Of a stretch of DNA of 32,448 nucleotides, positions 6,886 through 15,510 are shown one piece after another; within the stretch, counting starts at the first letter, position 1, and every line of letters begins with the position of its first letter. The translations under genes were made by a program, and so were the position numbers. The stretch lies in contig NZ_JAIVFQ010000077.1 in NCBI RefSeq assembly GCF_020829495.1, positions 1 to 32,448 on the forward strand. The letters are read 5' to 3'. The DNA is from Nostoc favosum CHAB5714. Its GTDB lineage: Bacteria; Cyanobacteriota; Cyanobacteriia; Cyanobacteriales; Nostocaceae. The notes beneath the pieces are model-generated. The model searched no databases and was not told the DNA's origin. It worked only from the letters and a program-made list of their open reading frames with translations.

Positions 6886-6985
6886 ATACCAATTTGAAAA
6901 AAGAATGCGACAGATGGGTAGGGGCACAACAATGTTGTGCCCTTACAAATAATTAATGTGTCGCAAACATTATTTGAATTGGTAT
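6886..6985. mobile_element. Palindrome-ended intergenic element, 100 bp
   Basis: ATACCAATTTGAA...GCGACA at the left is mirrored by TGTCGC...TTTGAATTGGTAT at the right. The centre holds a second perfect hairpin GGGCACAACAATGTTGTGCCC (arms of about 9-10 bases). Ends of the ATACCAATT type recur at 19643-19746, and single copies at 16035 and 31583, so this is a dispersed family. Confidence 0.65.
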
Positions 6986-7094
6986 TAGATTTCACCACTC
7001 TGCAAACCTCTGCTCGAATAGTACTGTGTCAAGCTGACAATGCTTGGATTAAATGAACCGCAGAGGCACAGAGAACACAGAGAGAAATATTCTA
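6986..7094. other. Short intergenic stretch
   Basis: It contains the common cyanobacterial intergenic phrase AACCGCAGAGGCACAGAG and nothing else I can name. Confidence 0.4.
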
Positions 7095-7197
7095 TATAGC
7101 AGTCGCCAAAGCCGTTAGGACAGTTTGCGGGAAACGCATCTTCAACAGCGTACTTTGTGATTTTATTGCTGTCCTAAGCTCCCTGTCCGTTGCTATA
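7095..7197. mobile_element. Palindrome-ended intergenic element, 103 bp
   Basis: The left end TATAGCA, 13 bases, then TTAGGACAG is mirrored by the right end CTGTCCTAA, 13 bases, then TGCTATA. The conserved blocks are at identical distance from both ends, a pattern typical of small non-autonomous elements. No clear target duplication. The rest of the gap to 7445 shows nothing identifiable. Confidence 0.55.
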
Positions 7198-7445
7198 ACT
7201 TGGTTTACTTAAGCATTGTTGAGTTGACAAACTACTAAGCTAATGAGCATTTAAGTTGCATAAAAGCAGGGATAGAGCCGCTTACTACAAGCGAATCAAC
7301 CTGGAAAAATGAATGACGATTAGCTTAGTACAGCGGGCGCGGAAATAAACATACCATTTCAAATGGTGCAAGAGCTTGGAATACAATTCTTTGACTTTTA
7401 ACTTTTGATTTCCGCCTTGCGGTACTAGGGAGAGGTTGTAACAGC

Positions 7446-8798
7446 TTATAATTTCTGCCCTGCGTAAATCGATCGCACTTCGCCGTTACGGCGGATAACA
7501 GCTTCACCATTACTTACATCTACTAATGTCCAACCGCTTGAGCCAATGCTTTCACCCATATTGATGCGGCGAGTCACGCCATCAATTTTAAACAAAGCGG
7601 CAGATTTGTTGCCTAACTCTAGTAATCCTTCTAAGGTATTACTCGGAGCATCTGCGATCGCAACTGCCGGATATACTTGTTCCTGGGTAATAGTTGGTTC
7701 TGATGGGGCTAGTGCTGCACGTAATGGAACTACTGGTAATGCAGGCAGAGGGCTGGGTGTTTGCCGGACGATAATCGGTGCAGTTTTCGCAGCTACAGGT
7801 TTAAGTTCGGCTCTTACAGCCGCAGCTAACATGTTGACAGTTACAGGCTTGGCAGCTTGTCGCACCGTATTCAGGGCATTTTTGACAACATTCGGTTGAG
7901 ATCCCTGTAACGCACTCGCAACTTGTGGTAATGTGGGAGTCCCAGGAATGACCGGCAGTGCGTAGCGCATGGGCGACGGCGCTTGATAAACGGGAACGTA
8001 GATGCGCTCAACAACCTTTCCAGAACGGTTGGGGGCTGGTGGTGTATTGTTAGCTATAACTGGAAGTGATGGTAGATTACCAGTTGTTTGCGTGTTACTA
8101 AGCGCTACTTGATTAGTATTTGTCTGACTGGAGAATCCTGGGCTGGCAGATTTTTGATTGCTTTTTACTTCTTGCTTATCTATAACTGCCAGCGATTGAA
8201 GCATGTAGTCAACCAAATCTGCTTCAATTTCTACTTTTGTTGGCAACTGTGACTGCGGTTGCGGCACTAGAACAGCTGGCTGGGTCAAGTTGGTATTTAA
8301 AAGATATACGACTCCAGACTGTACTAGGTAGATAATACCAGCGATCGCCACGCCTAAAGTTGTTCCCACCATCAGCAGTTTGCCCAAAGTATGACTACTT
8401 TTCTGACGCTTTCTACTGACTCTTTTTACGGTGGCGGTGTCAAATACAACGGTACTCAAGTGTTTGTGGTTATCTTGAGCAACTGACTGTACTGGTTGGT
8501 TCAGTGTGTTCGGTAAGATAATCTGCGGTATCGCCACTGTTTGCAGCACCTTTTCTGGAGGCGACTGGCGTTGAGGTTGGGGAGAAACCCCAGCAACAGA
8601 CTGGTTCGATTTGTTCTGCCTACTGTGCCTAACGGTTTGAGAAAGCAGATTACCACTAACATCCAGAATGGAGTCGATATCGGCAAAGAGTTCATCCATT
8701 AGACCATCAGCATAGTTTTCTATCGACCAAGCCTCGTTGGCGATTAAGTCTTCTGATGGTTCCGGTACTATGAGACGGGTGCTGGCTTCTTGTAACAT
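7446..8798 (-). CDS. Single-pass membrane protein with a GspC/PilP-like C-terminal domain
   Basis: The 450-aa protein has an acidic N-terminal cytoplasmic part (1-55), a linker rich in Gln/Pro/Ser, and basic residues (VSRKRQKSS) preceding one transmembrane helix at about 140-167. A long low-complexity Pro/Ala/Val/Gln region follows. A compact C-terminal domain (about 388-450: LEGLLELGNKSAALFKIDGV, then INMGESIGSSGWTLVDVSNG, ending VRSIYAGQKL) resembles the small beta domain of GspC/PilP-type secretion and type IV pilus proteins, in which a bound cargo-like value-plus-offset pattern is typical. That suggests a periplasmic docking role in pilus or secretion assembly. This is inference from the tail only; no pilus genes are adjacent. 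It lies downstream of mnmG on the same strand, with a 231-base gap, so probably a separate transcript. Confidence 0.6.
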   Translation of the reverse strand: MLQEASTRLIVPEPSEDLIANEAWSIENYADGLMDELFADIDSILDVSGNLLSQTVRHSRQNKSNQSVAGVSPQPQRQSPPEKVLQTVAIPQIILPNTLNQPVQSVAQDNHKHLSTVVFDTATVKRVSRKRQKSSHTLGKLLMVGTTLGVAIAGIIYLVQSGVVYLLNTNLTQPAVLVPQPQSQLPTKVEIEADLVDYMLQSLAVIDKQEVKSNQKSASPGFSSQTNTNQVALSNTQTTGNLPSLPVIANNTPPAPNRSGKVVERIYVPVYQAPSPMRYALPVIPGTPTLPQVASALQGSQPNVVKNALNTVRQAAKPVTVNMLAAAVRAELKPVAAKTAPIIVRQTPSPLPALPVVPLRAALAPSEPTITQEQVYPAVAIADAPSNTLEGLLELGNKSAALFKIDGVTRRINMGESIGSSGWTLVDVSNGEAVIRRNGEVRSIYAGQKL

Positions 8799-9029
8799 AG
8801 ACTTTCTATCTTTGTTGCTAGGACGAGGAAACGCCGCGCCTACTGCCTGGGAATTAGGATTACAGATAAAATATCAAATCCGCCGTCTGATTCAGACGAG
8901 TTAGTTGAGCGTTGGTATTAAAGTCAACTTTAATCTGGGGATTGTTGATGATGCCACTACTAATATTTATGTCATCTATCATACCAATCTCCCTCCCTAC
9001 TACTATACTCAGTCTTTATCAAGTTTGTG

Positions 9030-10952
9030 TTAAGCTAACGCTGGAAACTCCGACTGGCTCTTGGTTCTACGCAATTCTAAATATAATAATAAAGCGTTAA
9101 CATCTGCTGGGTTTACACCACCAATACGTGCAGCTTGACCAAGAGTCAGTGGTTTTACGTGAGTTAACTTTTCCCGTGCTTCTTTGGAAAGAGTATCAAT
9201 TGTTGTGTAATCCAAATCCGCAGGTAACTGGCGGTGCGCTTGGCGGGCAATTTGGTCAATCTGATTTTGTTGCCTAGCGAGATAGCCAAAATACTTGATG
9301 TCAATTTCTGCACCTTCTTTTTCAGCGCGGTTGAGGTTGGGGTTTCCTAGTCCGAACCTGTCGAGGTCAACGTAATGGAATCCTGGACGCCGCAGCAAGT
9401 CGTTGAGGGTAATCGAACCTTTAATTAATTGCTGGGTATTAGATGCGATCGCTATTCCTATTTCATCATGTTCTTTGACTCGTGTGGCTTGCAATCTTTG
9501 TTTTTCTGTGGTAATATTCGCTTGCTTTTGGGTAAATAGATCCCAGCGGCGATCGTCAATTAAACCAATTTCCCGTCCCAAGGGTGTCAAGCGTTGGTCA
9601 GCATTGTCAGAACGCAATATCAATCGGTACTCAGACCTACTGGTAAGCATCCGGTAAGGTTCCCGCAGGTCTTTTGTACACAAGTCATCAACTAGCGTCC
9701 CAATGTAACTTTGCTCACGGGCAAAGACAATCATTTCTTGAGAGCGAACAAATCGAGCGGCGTTAATTCCTGCCACAAGCCCTTGAGCTGCGGCTTCTTC
9801 ATAACCTGTGGTGCCGTTAATCTGCCCAGCACAAAACAATCCAGCAATCTTCTTGGTCATCAGTGTGGGGTAACACTGAGTTGCAGGTAAATAGTCATAT
9901 TCCACAGCATACGCCGGACGAAGCATCACACATTTTTCTAAACCGGGGAGAGTCCGCAACATTTGCAGTTGCAAATTTTCTGGTAACCCTGTAGAAAACC
10001 CTTGGATATAAAGTTCGGGTATATCCCGTCCTTCTGGTTCAATAAAGATTTGGTGGCTTTCCTTATCGGCAAAGCGGACAATTTTATCTTCAATACTGGG
10101 ACAATAACGCGGCCCTTTTGCTTCCACCCAACCGCCATAAACTGGCGACAGGTGCAAATTTTCCTGAATTAGGCGATGGGTTTCGGCGGTTGTGCGGGTG
10201 ATGTAGCAAGGCATCTGTTCCCGTTCTACCCACGCATCTGGGTCAAAGCTAAACCAGCGTACATCTTCATCCCCTGGCTGGATGAGCATTTTACTATAAT
10301 CTACTGATCGCTTGTCTACCCGGGCTGGAGTTCCAGTTTTGAGTCTTCCGGTTTCAAATCCCAAGCGATTCAGGGTTTGTGTCAATCCCTCAGCCGCAAA
10401 TTCCCCAGCGCGTCCGGCTGGCATTGATTTGTTACCAACCCAAATTTTGCCCCCGAGGAAAGTGCCAGTTGTCAAAATGACTGCTTTACATTGGAACCCG
10501 ACACCAAAATAAGTTTCAACGCCGATAACTTCACCGTTACCACCCAGTACCAAATCTGTTGCCATACTTTCACGGATTGTCAAGTTTTCTTGGTTCTCGA
10601 CAATATTCTTCATCACTGCTGCATATTCGCGCTTATCTGTCTGGGCGCGTAATGCCCAAACAGCAGGCCCCCGTGAAGAGTTGAGGATACGTTTTTGTAG
10701 GTAGGTGCGGTCTGCTACTTTACCAATTTCTCCGCCGAGTGCATCTACCTCATGAGTCAACTGAGATTTGGCCGGGCCACCCACTGCTGGGTTACAAGGT
10801 TGCCAAGCGATTCTATCCAAGTTGAGCGTCAATAACAGGGTACGACAACCGAGGCGTGCAGAGGCGAGAGCTGCTTCGCAACCGGAGTGACCTGCACCGA
10901 CGACTATGACATCAAAAGCGTCTTGGAATTCAACGGAATTGTGCATGGTCAT
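9030..10952 (-). CDS. mnmG: tRNA uridine-5-carboxymethylaminomethyl modification enzyme, FAD-dependent subunit
   Basis: MnmG (GidA) works with the GTPase MnmE to make cmnm5U at the wobble base of certain tRNAs, in the cytoplasm. The N-terminal FAD-binding motif is VIVVGAGHSGCEAALA. The family signatures CNPAVGGPAKSQLTHEVDALGG and GPRYCPSIEDKIVRF are present and intact, as is the C-terminal helical MnmE-binding region (QIARQAHRQLPADLDYTTID). The frame is open up to 11042, but the preceding 30 codons (ITFLLERYIHETTG...) are not family-like. ATG at 10952 (MTMHNSVEFQDAF) or 10946 (MHNS...) gives 640 or 638 aa, the usual length. Neither has a strong ribosome-binding site. Confidence 0.95.
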   Translation of the reverse strand: MTMHNSVEFQDAFDVIVVGAGHSGCEAALASARLGCRTLLLTLNLDRIAWQPCNPAVGGPAKSQLTHEVDALGGEIGKVADRTYLQKRILNSSRGPAVWALRAQTDKREYAAVMKNIVENQENLTIRESMATDLVLGGNGEVIGVETYFGVGFQCKAVILTTGTFLGGKIWVGNKSMPAGRAGEFAAEGLTQTLNRLGFETGRLKTGTPARVDKRSVDYSKMLIQPGDEDVRWFSFDPDAWVEREQMPCYITRTTAETHRLIQENLHLSPVYGGWVEAKGPRYCPSIEDKIVRFADKESHQIFIEPEGRDIPELYIQGFSTGLPENLQLQMLRTLPGLEKCVMLRPAYAVEYDYLPATQCYPTLMTKKIAGLFCAGQINGTTGYEEAAAQGLVAGINAARFVRSQEMIVFAREQSYIGTLVDDLCTKDLREPYRMLTSRSEYRLILRSDNADQRLTPLGREIGLIDDRRWDLFTQKQANITTEKQRLQATRVKEHDEIGIAIASNTQQLIKGSITLNDLLRRPGFHYVDLDRFGLGNPNLNRAEKEGAEIDIKYFGYLARQQNQIDQIARQAHRQLPADLDYTTIDTLSKEAREKLTHVKPLTLGQAARIGGVNPADVNALLLYLELRRTKSQSEFPALA

Positions 10953-11042
10953 ACTTACAGGATCAGCAAGCTTAGAGTTCTTTTCAATTTTAACTGTTCC
11001 AGTGGTTTCATGGATGTATCTTTCTAATAAAAAAGTTATCAA

Positions 11043-11342
11043 ATTTACTAGTAGTGAATTAAAGACAAGCTTCCATTTTTAAACTTGAGTATTAAGTAAA
11101 AAATATAATCTTTTTTAAAAATTGTGACAAGTTTCCGGGTTGTTTATCACAACTATTGTTCACAGGTTTAGCCATTAGCACCAATTTAATTTATTACTGA
11201 CATATATTAAATACTGTCTATAACTTGCATGAAACTATAGTTTGAAACCGATAAATAATTTGTGTTTTTAATTATTTAATAATAAATATATACCAGAAAC
11301 TGATTAATTTTATTTTTGAATCAACTAAGCAATTATTTACAA
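11043..11342. other. AT-rich intergenic region between divergent genes
   Basis: About 300 bases separate mnmG (minus) from the M15 peptidase gene (plus). The sequence is very AT-rich (many TTTAATAAATATA runs) and must hold both promoters, but no motif stands out enough to place one. The peptidase frame is also open upstream to a TTG at 11316. Confidence 0.5.
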
Positions 11343-12215
11343 ATGAAACTTACCCTCAGAAAGCAAACAAATATTACTAGATTTATCAGAAAGGCAACTT
11401 TCATCAGTATAGTTATTTTGATGATTTTTGTATTAGTAGCTAGTAACGAGATTAACCACCACAAAGTTGCTATAACCGCCCAACCATTAAACGGATGCTT
11501 AAGTACTGATTCGTTACCTTGTACAGATATCTCTAAAGAGACAACATCAAAACCATTTATTCCCAATCCAGAATTAAATAAGCAACAGCGTTTTTTATCT
11601 GCGATCGCTAGGAAGTTACCCACGGTTCCCCAGCCTGGTACTTATGAATATATTTTGCTAAGGGCATACGGCGCAGTCTTTGTAAATCAAAATGACGGAA
11701 TTAAACTGCCGCAAAAAGATATCTTTGCTAATGAACAAGAAACCCAAGAGTTTCAAGGTACTTTAACAATGGGTCATGTTGATGGCACTAAGGATTGTTA
11801 TTTACAAAAATCGGCGGCTGATGCTTTAAATAGAGCGCGTATACAACAACGGATACCGCTAAAATCTGGTTATGGTTCTGGCGATTGTACTCGCACTTTT
11901 AGTACGAATTTAAGATTTTGGCACAAATATGCTAATAATCAAATTTTAGCAAAAGTTCAACAGGGCAAAGAAACAAAAATTCTCGGTGTGGTTGCACCTC
12001 CTGGAACTTCACAACATCTTTGGGGATTAGCAATTGATTTACGCGTAGGTAGTAAAGAACAAAGAAAAGCTCTTAATCAAAATGGTTGGTTTCAAACTGT
12101 ACAAAATGATGTTCCACATTGGAGTTATGTGGGTTTAACTGAAGAGAATTTACCTCTGTTTGGTTTTAATAAACAAGTTGTGCGGGGCATTACTTATTGG
12201 ATTACGCCACTTTAA
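11343..12215 (+). CDS. D-alanyl-D-alanine carboxypeptidase family protein (peptidase M15)
   Basis: The 290-aa product has one N-terminal membrane anchor (about 15-34, FISIVILMIFVLVASNE) and an extracytoplasmic domain. The M15/LAS zinc site is visible as SQHLWGLAIDL (His225, Asp232) and, near the end, VPHWSYVG (His259). The family trims D-Ala from peptidoglycan peptides or their precursors in the periplasm. Two cysteines in LNGCLSTDSLPC could form a disulfide after the anchor. ATG at 11343 (MKLTLRKQ) is preferred to the TTG at 11316 because it gives the normal basic lead before the hydrophobic segment. No strong ribosome-binding site. It is the second cell-wall enzyme in the window, after the one at 5299. 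Confidence 0.85.
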   Translation: MKLTLRKQTNITRFIRKATFISIVILMIFVLVASNEINHHKVAITAQPLNGCLSTDSLPCTDISKETTSKPFIPNPELNKQQRFLSAIARKLPTVPQPGTYEYILLRAYGAVFVNQNDGIKLPQKDIFANEQETQEFQGTLTMGHVDGTKDCYLQKSAADALNRARIQQRIPLKSGYGSGDCTRTFSTNLRFWHKYANNQILAKVQQGKETKILGVVAPPGTSQHLWGLAIDLRVGSKEQRKALNQNGWFQTVQNDVPHWSYVGLTEENLPLFGFNKQVVRGITYWITPL

Positions 12216-12300
12216 TTATTAATATTATTTAACACACAATTAGACACGCTTACCTTGAGTATAAAACTCATAATTTATTTTAGAAATATGCGTAGGGTGT

Positions 12301-12431
12301 GTCAAGGCTAAAATGTTGTATTAGATTTTGTAGTAGGTTGGGTCGAAGTATGAGACCCAACATTCCTATTAATGTTGGGTTTCGTTCCTCAACCCAACCT
12401 ACATTTAATAATGGACTATTTTAGCCTTGAC
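12301..12431. mobile_element. Highly palindromic intergenic element, 131 bp, within duplicated flanks
   Basis: GTCAAGGCTAAAAT (12301-12314) and ATTTTAGCCTTGAC (12418-12431) are perfect 14-bp inverted repeats. The interior also folds: GTAGGTTGGG pairs with CCCAACCTAC around a nested GACCCAACAT/ATGTTGGGTT stem, so nearly the whole element is one long hairpin. GTAGGGTGTGT occurs on both sides (12292-12302 and 12438-12448), suggesting an 11-bp target duplication or insertion into a repeat. The right copy continues as GTAGGGTGTGTTATGCCGTA, a common cyanobacterial repeat. Confidence 0.65.
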
Positions 12432-12582
12432 AAGCCAGTAGGGTGTGTTATGCCGTAGGCTAACGCACCAAAACCGTAATTGAATAGATTAAATAAATTT
12501 AAAAATAAAAATCCAGTTAGTCTTTACAAAAATTACAGGTAATTTGGCAAATAAAACTTTTTTTATCTTTAGCTCCATTCTT

Positions 12583-12614
12583 CAACTCTTGTAAAACTAC
12601 TTTTACAAGAGTTG
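12583..12614. other. Strong 3' hairpin of duplicated gene, copy A
   Basis: CAACTCTTGTAAAA and TTTTACAAGAGTTG form a perfect 14-bp stem with loop CTAC, 24 bases downstream of the stop of the minus-strand gene. No U-run follows on either strand, so it may stabilise the mRNA 3' end rather than terminate transcription by the intrinsic mechanism. Confidence 0.5.
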
Positions 12615-12637
12615 AACAAAGAGTATCCTAACGACTG

Positions 12638-13597
12638 TTATTCATTAACAATCGTAAAGCCTTCATAATCAATGGCTCCAGTCGAAGCACTTGGTAAATT
12701 GACTGTACCAAGTAAGGTGGCGGTTGCAAAGCCAGCACCATTAGAACCGGTAGCACTACCTAAACCTAGACCTGATGCAGCAAGTTCATCTTGGTAGCCT
12801 GTGATCTCATAGACAGAACCATTTTCCAGGAAAGCCAACAATCTTTGAGATCCGCTGTTAGTAAATGACAATCCAGAATCTAAGTCAACATTCAGAGCTT
12901 GCCCTGAAGGAGTTCTCAAAGTAATCGGCGCAGATAGCTCACCAGTGAGCAAATCTACTTTGTAAAGCTGGTTGCCATCTCCATCACCAGTGGTGAAATC
13001 GCTAGCAAGAGCGCGAGTTCTACCAGGATTGAGATTGTCGATAGCTAATCCATCGGCATGTTTTCCAGGGTTGGTAGGTTGAGTTCCTTGTCTTTGTGCG
13101 GCAGTAGTAGGTGCGCCAAAGCCGTCTACAAGGGTAACAGTTCCAGGGTTAGCTGTAGTAATTTTATAAAGAGAGCTTCCTACTGGCGTCTCAGCATCCC
13201 CTGAAATGTTGTATAAAACAATTGGTTGACCAGCTACTGAATAGTCACGTCCAAAGTCAGCACCTGAGTCAAACCCAAAACGACGTAGGTCAGATGGTGT
13301 AGGTGTTGGTGACGCACTAGCTGGAGCAAAAGGCTGATCTACATTATTTACCCGAATAACAGCACCAGGTGTTAAATTAGGGCCACGCGCTTCGTTAACC
13401 GCACTTGCCCTTCCGGTAATGGGGTTAGTTCCCAAACCTTCTAGTTCTGCGTTATTAATATTCGCAGCAGTGATTTCGCCTACTTTTTGGGGAGTAGTAG
13501 CAAGGGGGCTTATAGGGAAGCGGTAAACTGCGAATTGTTCTCCAGCTTGGCTAGGATTGATATCCGCATCTCCAATGGTATAGCCGTAAAGAACCAT
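12638..13597 (-). CDS. Beta-propeller-like protein of unknown function, duplicated gene copy A
   Basis: The 319-aa protein begins MVLYGYTIGDADINPSQAGE with no signal peptide. Several segments repeat the theme [LV]Y-[KNE]-[IV]-[ST] followed by a small loop: VLYNISG, SLYKITTANPG, QLYKVDLLTGE, VYEITGYQDE. This spacing suggests blades of a beta-propeller. A PTPTPSDLRRFGFDSGADFG stretch separates the variable N-terminal third from the rest. Ile/Leu/Asp/Gly/Thr dominate and there are no cysteines. I do not recognise the family; extracellular or storage-type roles are conceivable, but no sequence feature decides. GGAG lies about 7 bases before the ATG. Its paralogue is at 14133-15092, with identical length and a nearly identical C-terminal half. 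Confidence 0.75.
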   Translation of the reverse strand: MVLYGYTIGDADINPSQAGEQFAVYRFPISPLATTPQKVGEITAANINNAELEGLGTNPITGRASAVNEARGPNLTPGAVIRVNNVDQPFAPASASPTPTPSDLRRFGFDSGADFGRDYSVAGQPIVLYNISGDAETPVGSSLYKITTANPGTVTLVDGFGAPTTAAQRQGTQPTNPGKHADGLAIDNLNPGRTRALASDFTTGDGDGNQLYKVDLLTGELSAPITLRTPSGQALNVDLDSGLSFTNSGSQRLLAFLENGSVYEITGYQDELAASGLGLGSATGSNGAGFATATLLGTVNLPSASTGAIDYEGFTIVNE

Positions 13598-14036
13598 GAG
13601 AATTTTCTCCTTAATTCAAACTGTTAAACTTTTGGGAACATTCCAAATATGCAGCATTCCAAATGTGCAAATTGCTATCTGGCTAGAAGTCTTTAACGAC
13701 ACAAACAAGAGCTAACGTTCGCAGGCTAAAAGTTAAAACTAGCTTGCATTATCTTAACTTTGCTTATATAGCCAATAAGCTTGCAAAACTGAAACACTAC
13801 TAAACCTTTGACTGTAAACAGGCTAAGACAACTTAACCCAATACTGTTGTAGTTACTATTTGCTCAATGAACAAACAGAAAAGGGCCTTTGATTTGCCGA
13901 TTCAAAGTCAAACTTTAAGGTTAAAAACTGTATTTGGAATCATCTTAATAAGACTATATTTGAGTAATGTTAAGAAAAACTTTTCTAATTATTAAGATTT
14001 GATAATATCTGGTTAAGCTTTAGTAGTTACTGATTG
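13598..14036. other. Duplicated upstream region, unit A
   Basis: It contains GGAG in front of the copy A start and a near-duplicated 15-mer of the type ATTCCAAATATGCAG / ATTCCAAATGTGCAA at about 13641-13672. It closely matches 15093-15475 and should contain the promoter and 5' leader, which I cannot place exactly. Confidence 0.55.
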
Positions 14037-14073
14037 TTTGGCAAATAAAACTTTTTTTATCTTTAGCTCCATT

Positions 14074-14112
14074 CTTCAACTCTTGTAAAAGTAGTTTTTA
14101 CAAGAGTTGAAG
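14074..14112. other. Strong 3' hairpin of duplicated gene, copy B
   Basis: CTTCAACTCTTGTAAAA pairs with TTTTACAAGAGTTGAAG around a GTAGT loop, a 17-bp stem downstream of the copy B stop. It is the counterpart of 12583-12614 and also lacks a U-run. Confidence 0.5.
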
Positions 14113-14132
14113 AAAGAGTATCCTAACGACTG

Positions 14133-15092
14133 TTATTCATTAACAATCGTAAAGCCTTCATAATCAATGGCTCCACTCACAGCACTTGGTAAATTAACGT
14201 TACCAAGTAAGGTGGCGGTTGCAAAGCCAGCACCATTAGAACCAGTAGCACTACCTAAACCTAGACCTGATGCAGCAAGTTCATCTTGGTAGCCTGTGAT
14301 CTCATAGACAGCGCCAGTTTCCAGCAAAGCCAACAATCTTTGAGATCCGCTGTTAGTAAATGCCAGACCAGAATCTCCGTCGAGATTCAGAGGTTGCCCT
14401 GAAGGGGTTCTCAGAGCAATCGGCGCAGATAACTGACCAGTCAAAAGATCGACTTCGTAAAGATTGTTCCCATTCCCATCACTAGTCTTGAAATCACTAG
14501 CAAGAGCGCGACTACCAGGATTGAGATTGTCGATAGCTAATCCATCGGCAAATTTTCCAGCATTGGTAGGTTGAGTTCCTTGTATTTGTGCAGCAGTAGG
14601 TGCTGCGGCTACAAGGCTAATAGCTCCAGGGGTAGCTGTAGTAATTCTATAAAGAGAGCTTCCTACTGGCACTCCATTTGTGGTAGCAGGATTCCCTGAA
14701 ATGTTGTATAGAGTATTACCACCAAAGTCAGCACCTGACTCAAATCCAAAACGACGTAGGTTAGATGGTGTAGGCGTTGGTGAGGCCGTGGCTGGAGCAA
14801 AAGGCTCATCTACATTATTAACGACAAGAACAGTTGGATCAATTGGTGTTGTAGAACCAGTAACCCGTGCTTCGTTAACCGCACTTACCCTTCCGGTGGT
14901 GGGGTTAGTTGCCAAACCTTCTAGGTCTATGCGTGGGGCAGCAGTATTTGTAATATTGACTGTACCTACTAGTGTAGGAGCAATAGAAGAACTTGTAGGT
15001 GCAGAAGGGATCAAAAAGCGGTAAACGTTAAGTTGATTTCCACTAGTGCTCTGGTTACTATCTTCTCCAATGGTATAGCCGTAAAGAGCCAT
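14133..15092 (-). CDS. Beta-propeller-like protein of unknown function, duplicated gene copy B
   Basis: Paralogue of the 12638-13597 gene, also 319 aa when started at MALYGYTIGEDSNQSTSGNQ. That ATG at 15092 is preceded by a GGAG ribosome-binding site, and the same sequence context holds in copy A. The frame continues upstream to 15164, but those codons lie in sequence that is noncoding in copy A. The last 130 or so residues (from NPG-ALASDF, including ELAASGLGLGSATGSNGAGF) are almost identical to copy A. The first 150 contain many substitutions and compensating small indels that leave the length unchanged. Function unknown. Confidence 0.75.
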   Translation of the reverse strand: MALYGYTIGEDSNQSTSGNQLNVYRFLIPSAPTSSSIAPTLVGTVNITNTAAPRIDLEGLATNPTTGRVSAVNEARVTGSTTPIDPTVLVVNNVDEPFAPATASPTPTPSNLRRFGFESGADFGGNTLYNISGNPATTNGVPVGSSLYRITTATPGAISLVAAAPTAAQIQGTQPTNAGKFADGLAIDNLNPGSRALASDFKTSDGNGNNLYEVDLLTGQLSAPIALRTPSGQPLNLDGDSGLAFTNSGSQRLLALLETGAVYEITGYQDELAASGLGLGSATGSNGAGFATATLLGNVNLPSAVSGAIDYEGFTIVNE

Positions 15093-15510
15093 GAGAATTT
15101 TCTCCTTATTTAAACTGTTAAACTTTTGGGAACATTCCAAATATGCAGCATTCCAAATGTGCAAATTGCTATCTGGCTAAAAGTCTTTAACGACACAAAC
15201 AAAAGCTAACGTTCGCAGGCTAAAAGTTAAAACTAGTCTGCATTATTTTTACTTTGCTTATATAGCCTATAACCTTGCAAAACTGAAACACTACTAAACC
15301 TTTGACTGTAAACAGGCTAAGACAACTTAACCCAATACTGTTGTAGTTACTATTTGCTCAATGAACAAAGAGAAAAGGGTCTTTGTTTTGCCGATTCAAA
15401 GTCAAACTTTAAGGTTAAAAACTGTATTTGGAATCATCTTGATAACACTATATTTGAGTGATGTTAAGATTTCATAATATTTCGGTTAAATTTAGTATTT
15501 ACTGATTATT

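Larger units (their letters stand above)
12543..15510. repeat. Tandem duplication of about 1.49 kb, two gene-bearing units
   Basis: Unit A is 12543-14036 and unit B 14037-about 15510, in direct orientation with a 1494-1495-base offset. Each unit holds a 3' hairpin, a 319-codon gene on the minus strand, and about 380-400 bases of upstream sequence. The 5' noncoding parts (13598-13980 versus 15093-15475) are close to identical, as are the 3' ends. The first half of each gene differs clearly. Confidence 0.9.

Noticed and set aside
7546..7899. 117-codon plus-strand frame inside the 450-aa membrane protein gene
   Set aside because: It is antisense to the low-complexity Pro/Ala/Val region, which produces few stops on the other strand.
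9938..10512. Short frames on both strands inside mnmG
   Set aside because: They overlap an intact, well-conserved coding sequence and have no start signals.
12583..12614. Intrinsic terminator for duplicated gene A (and its twin at 14074-14112)
   Set aside because: The stem is perfect, but neither strand has a U-run after it; listed instead as a 3' hairpin.
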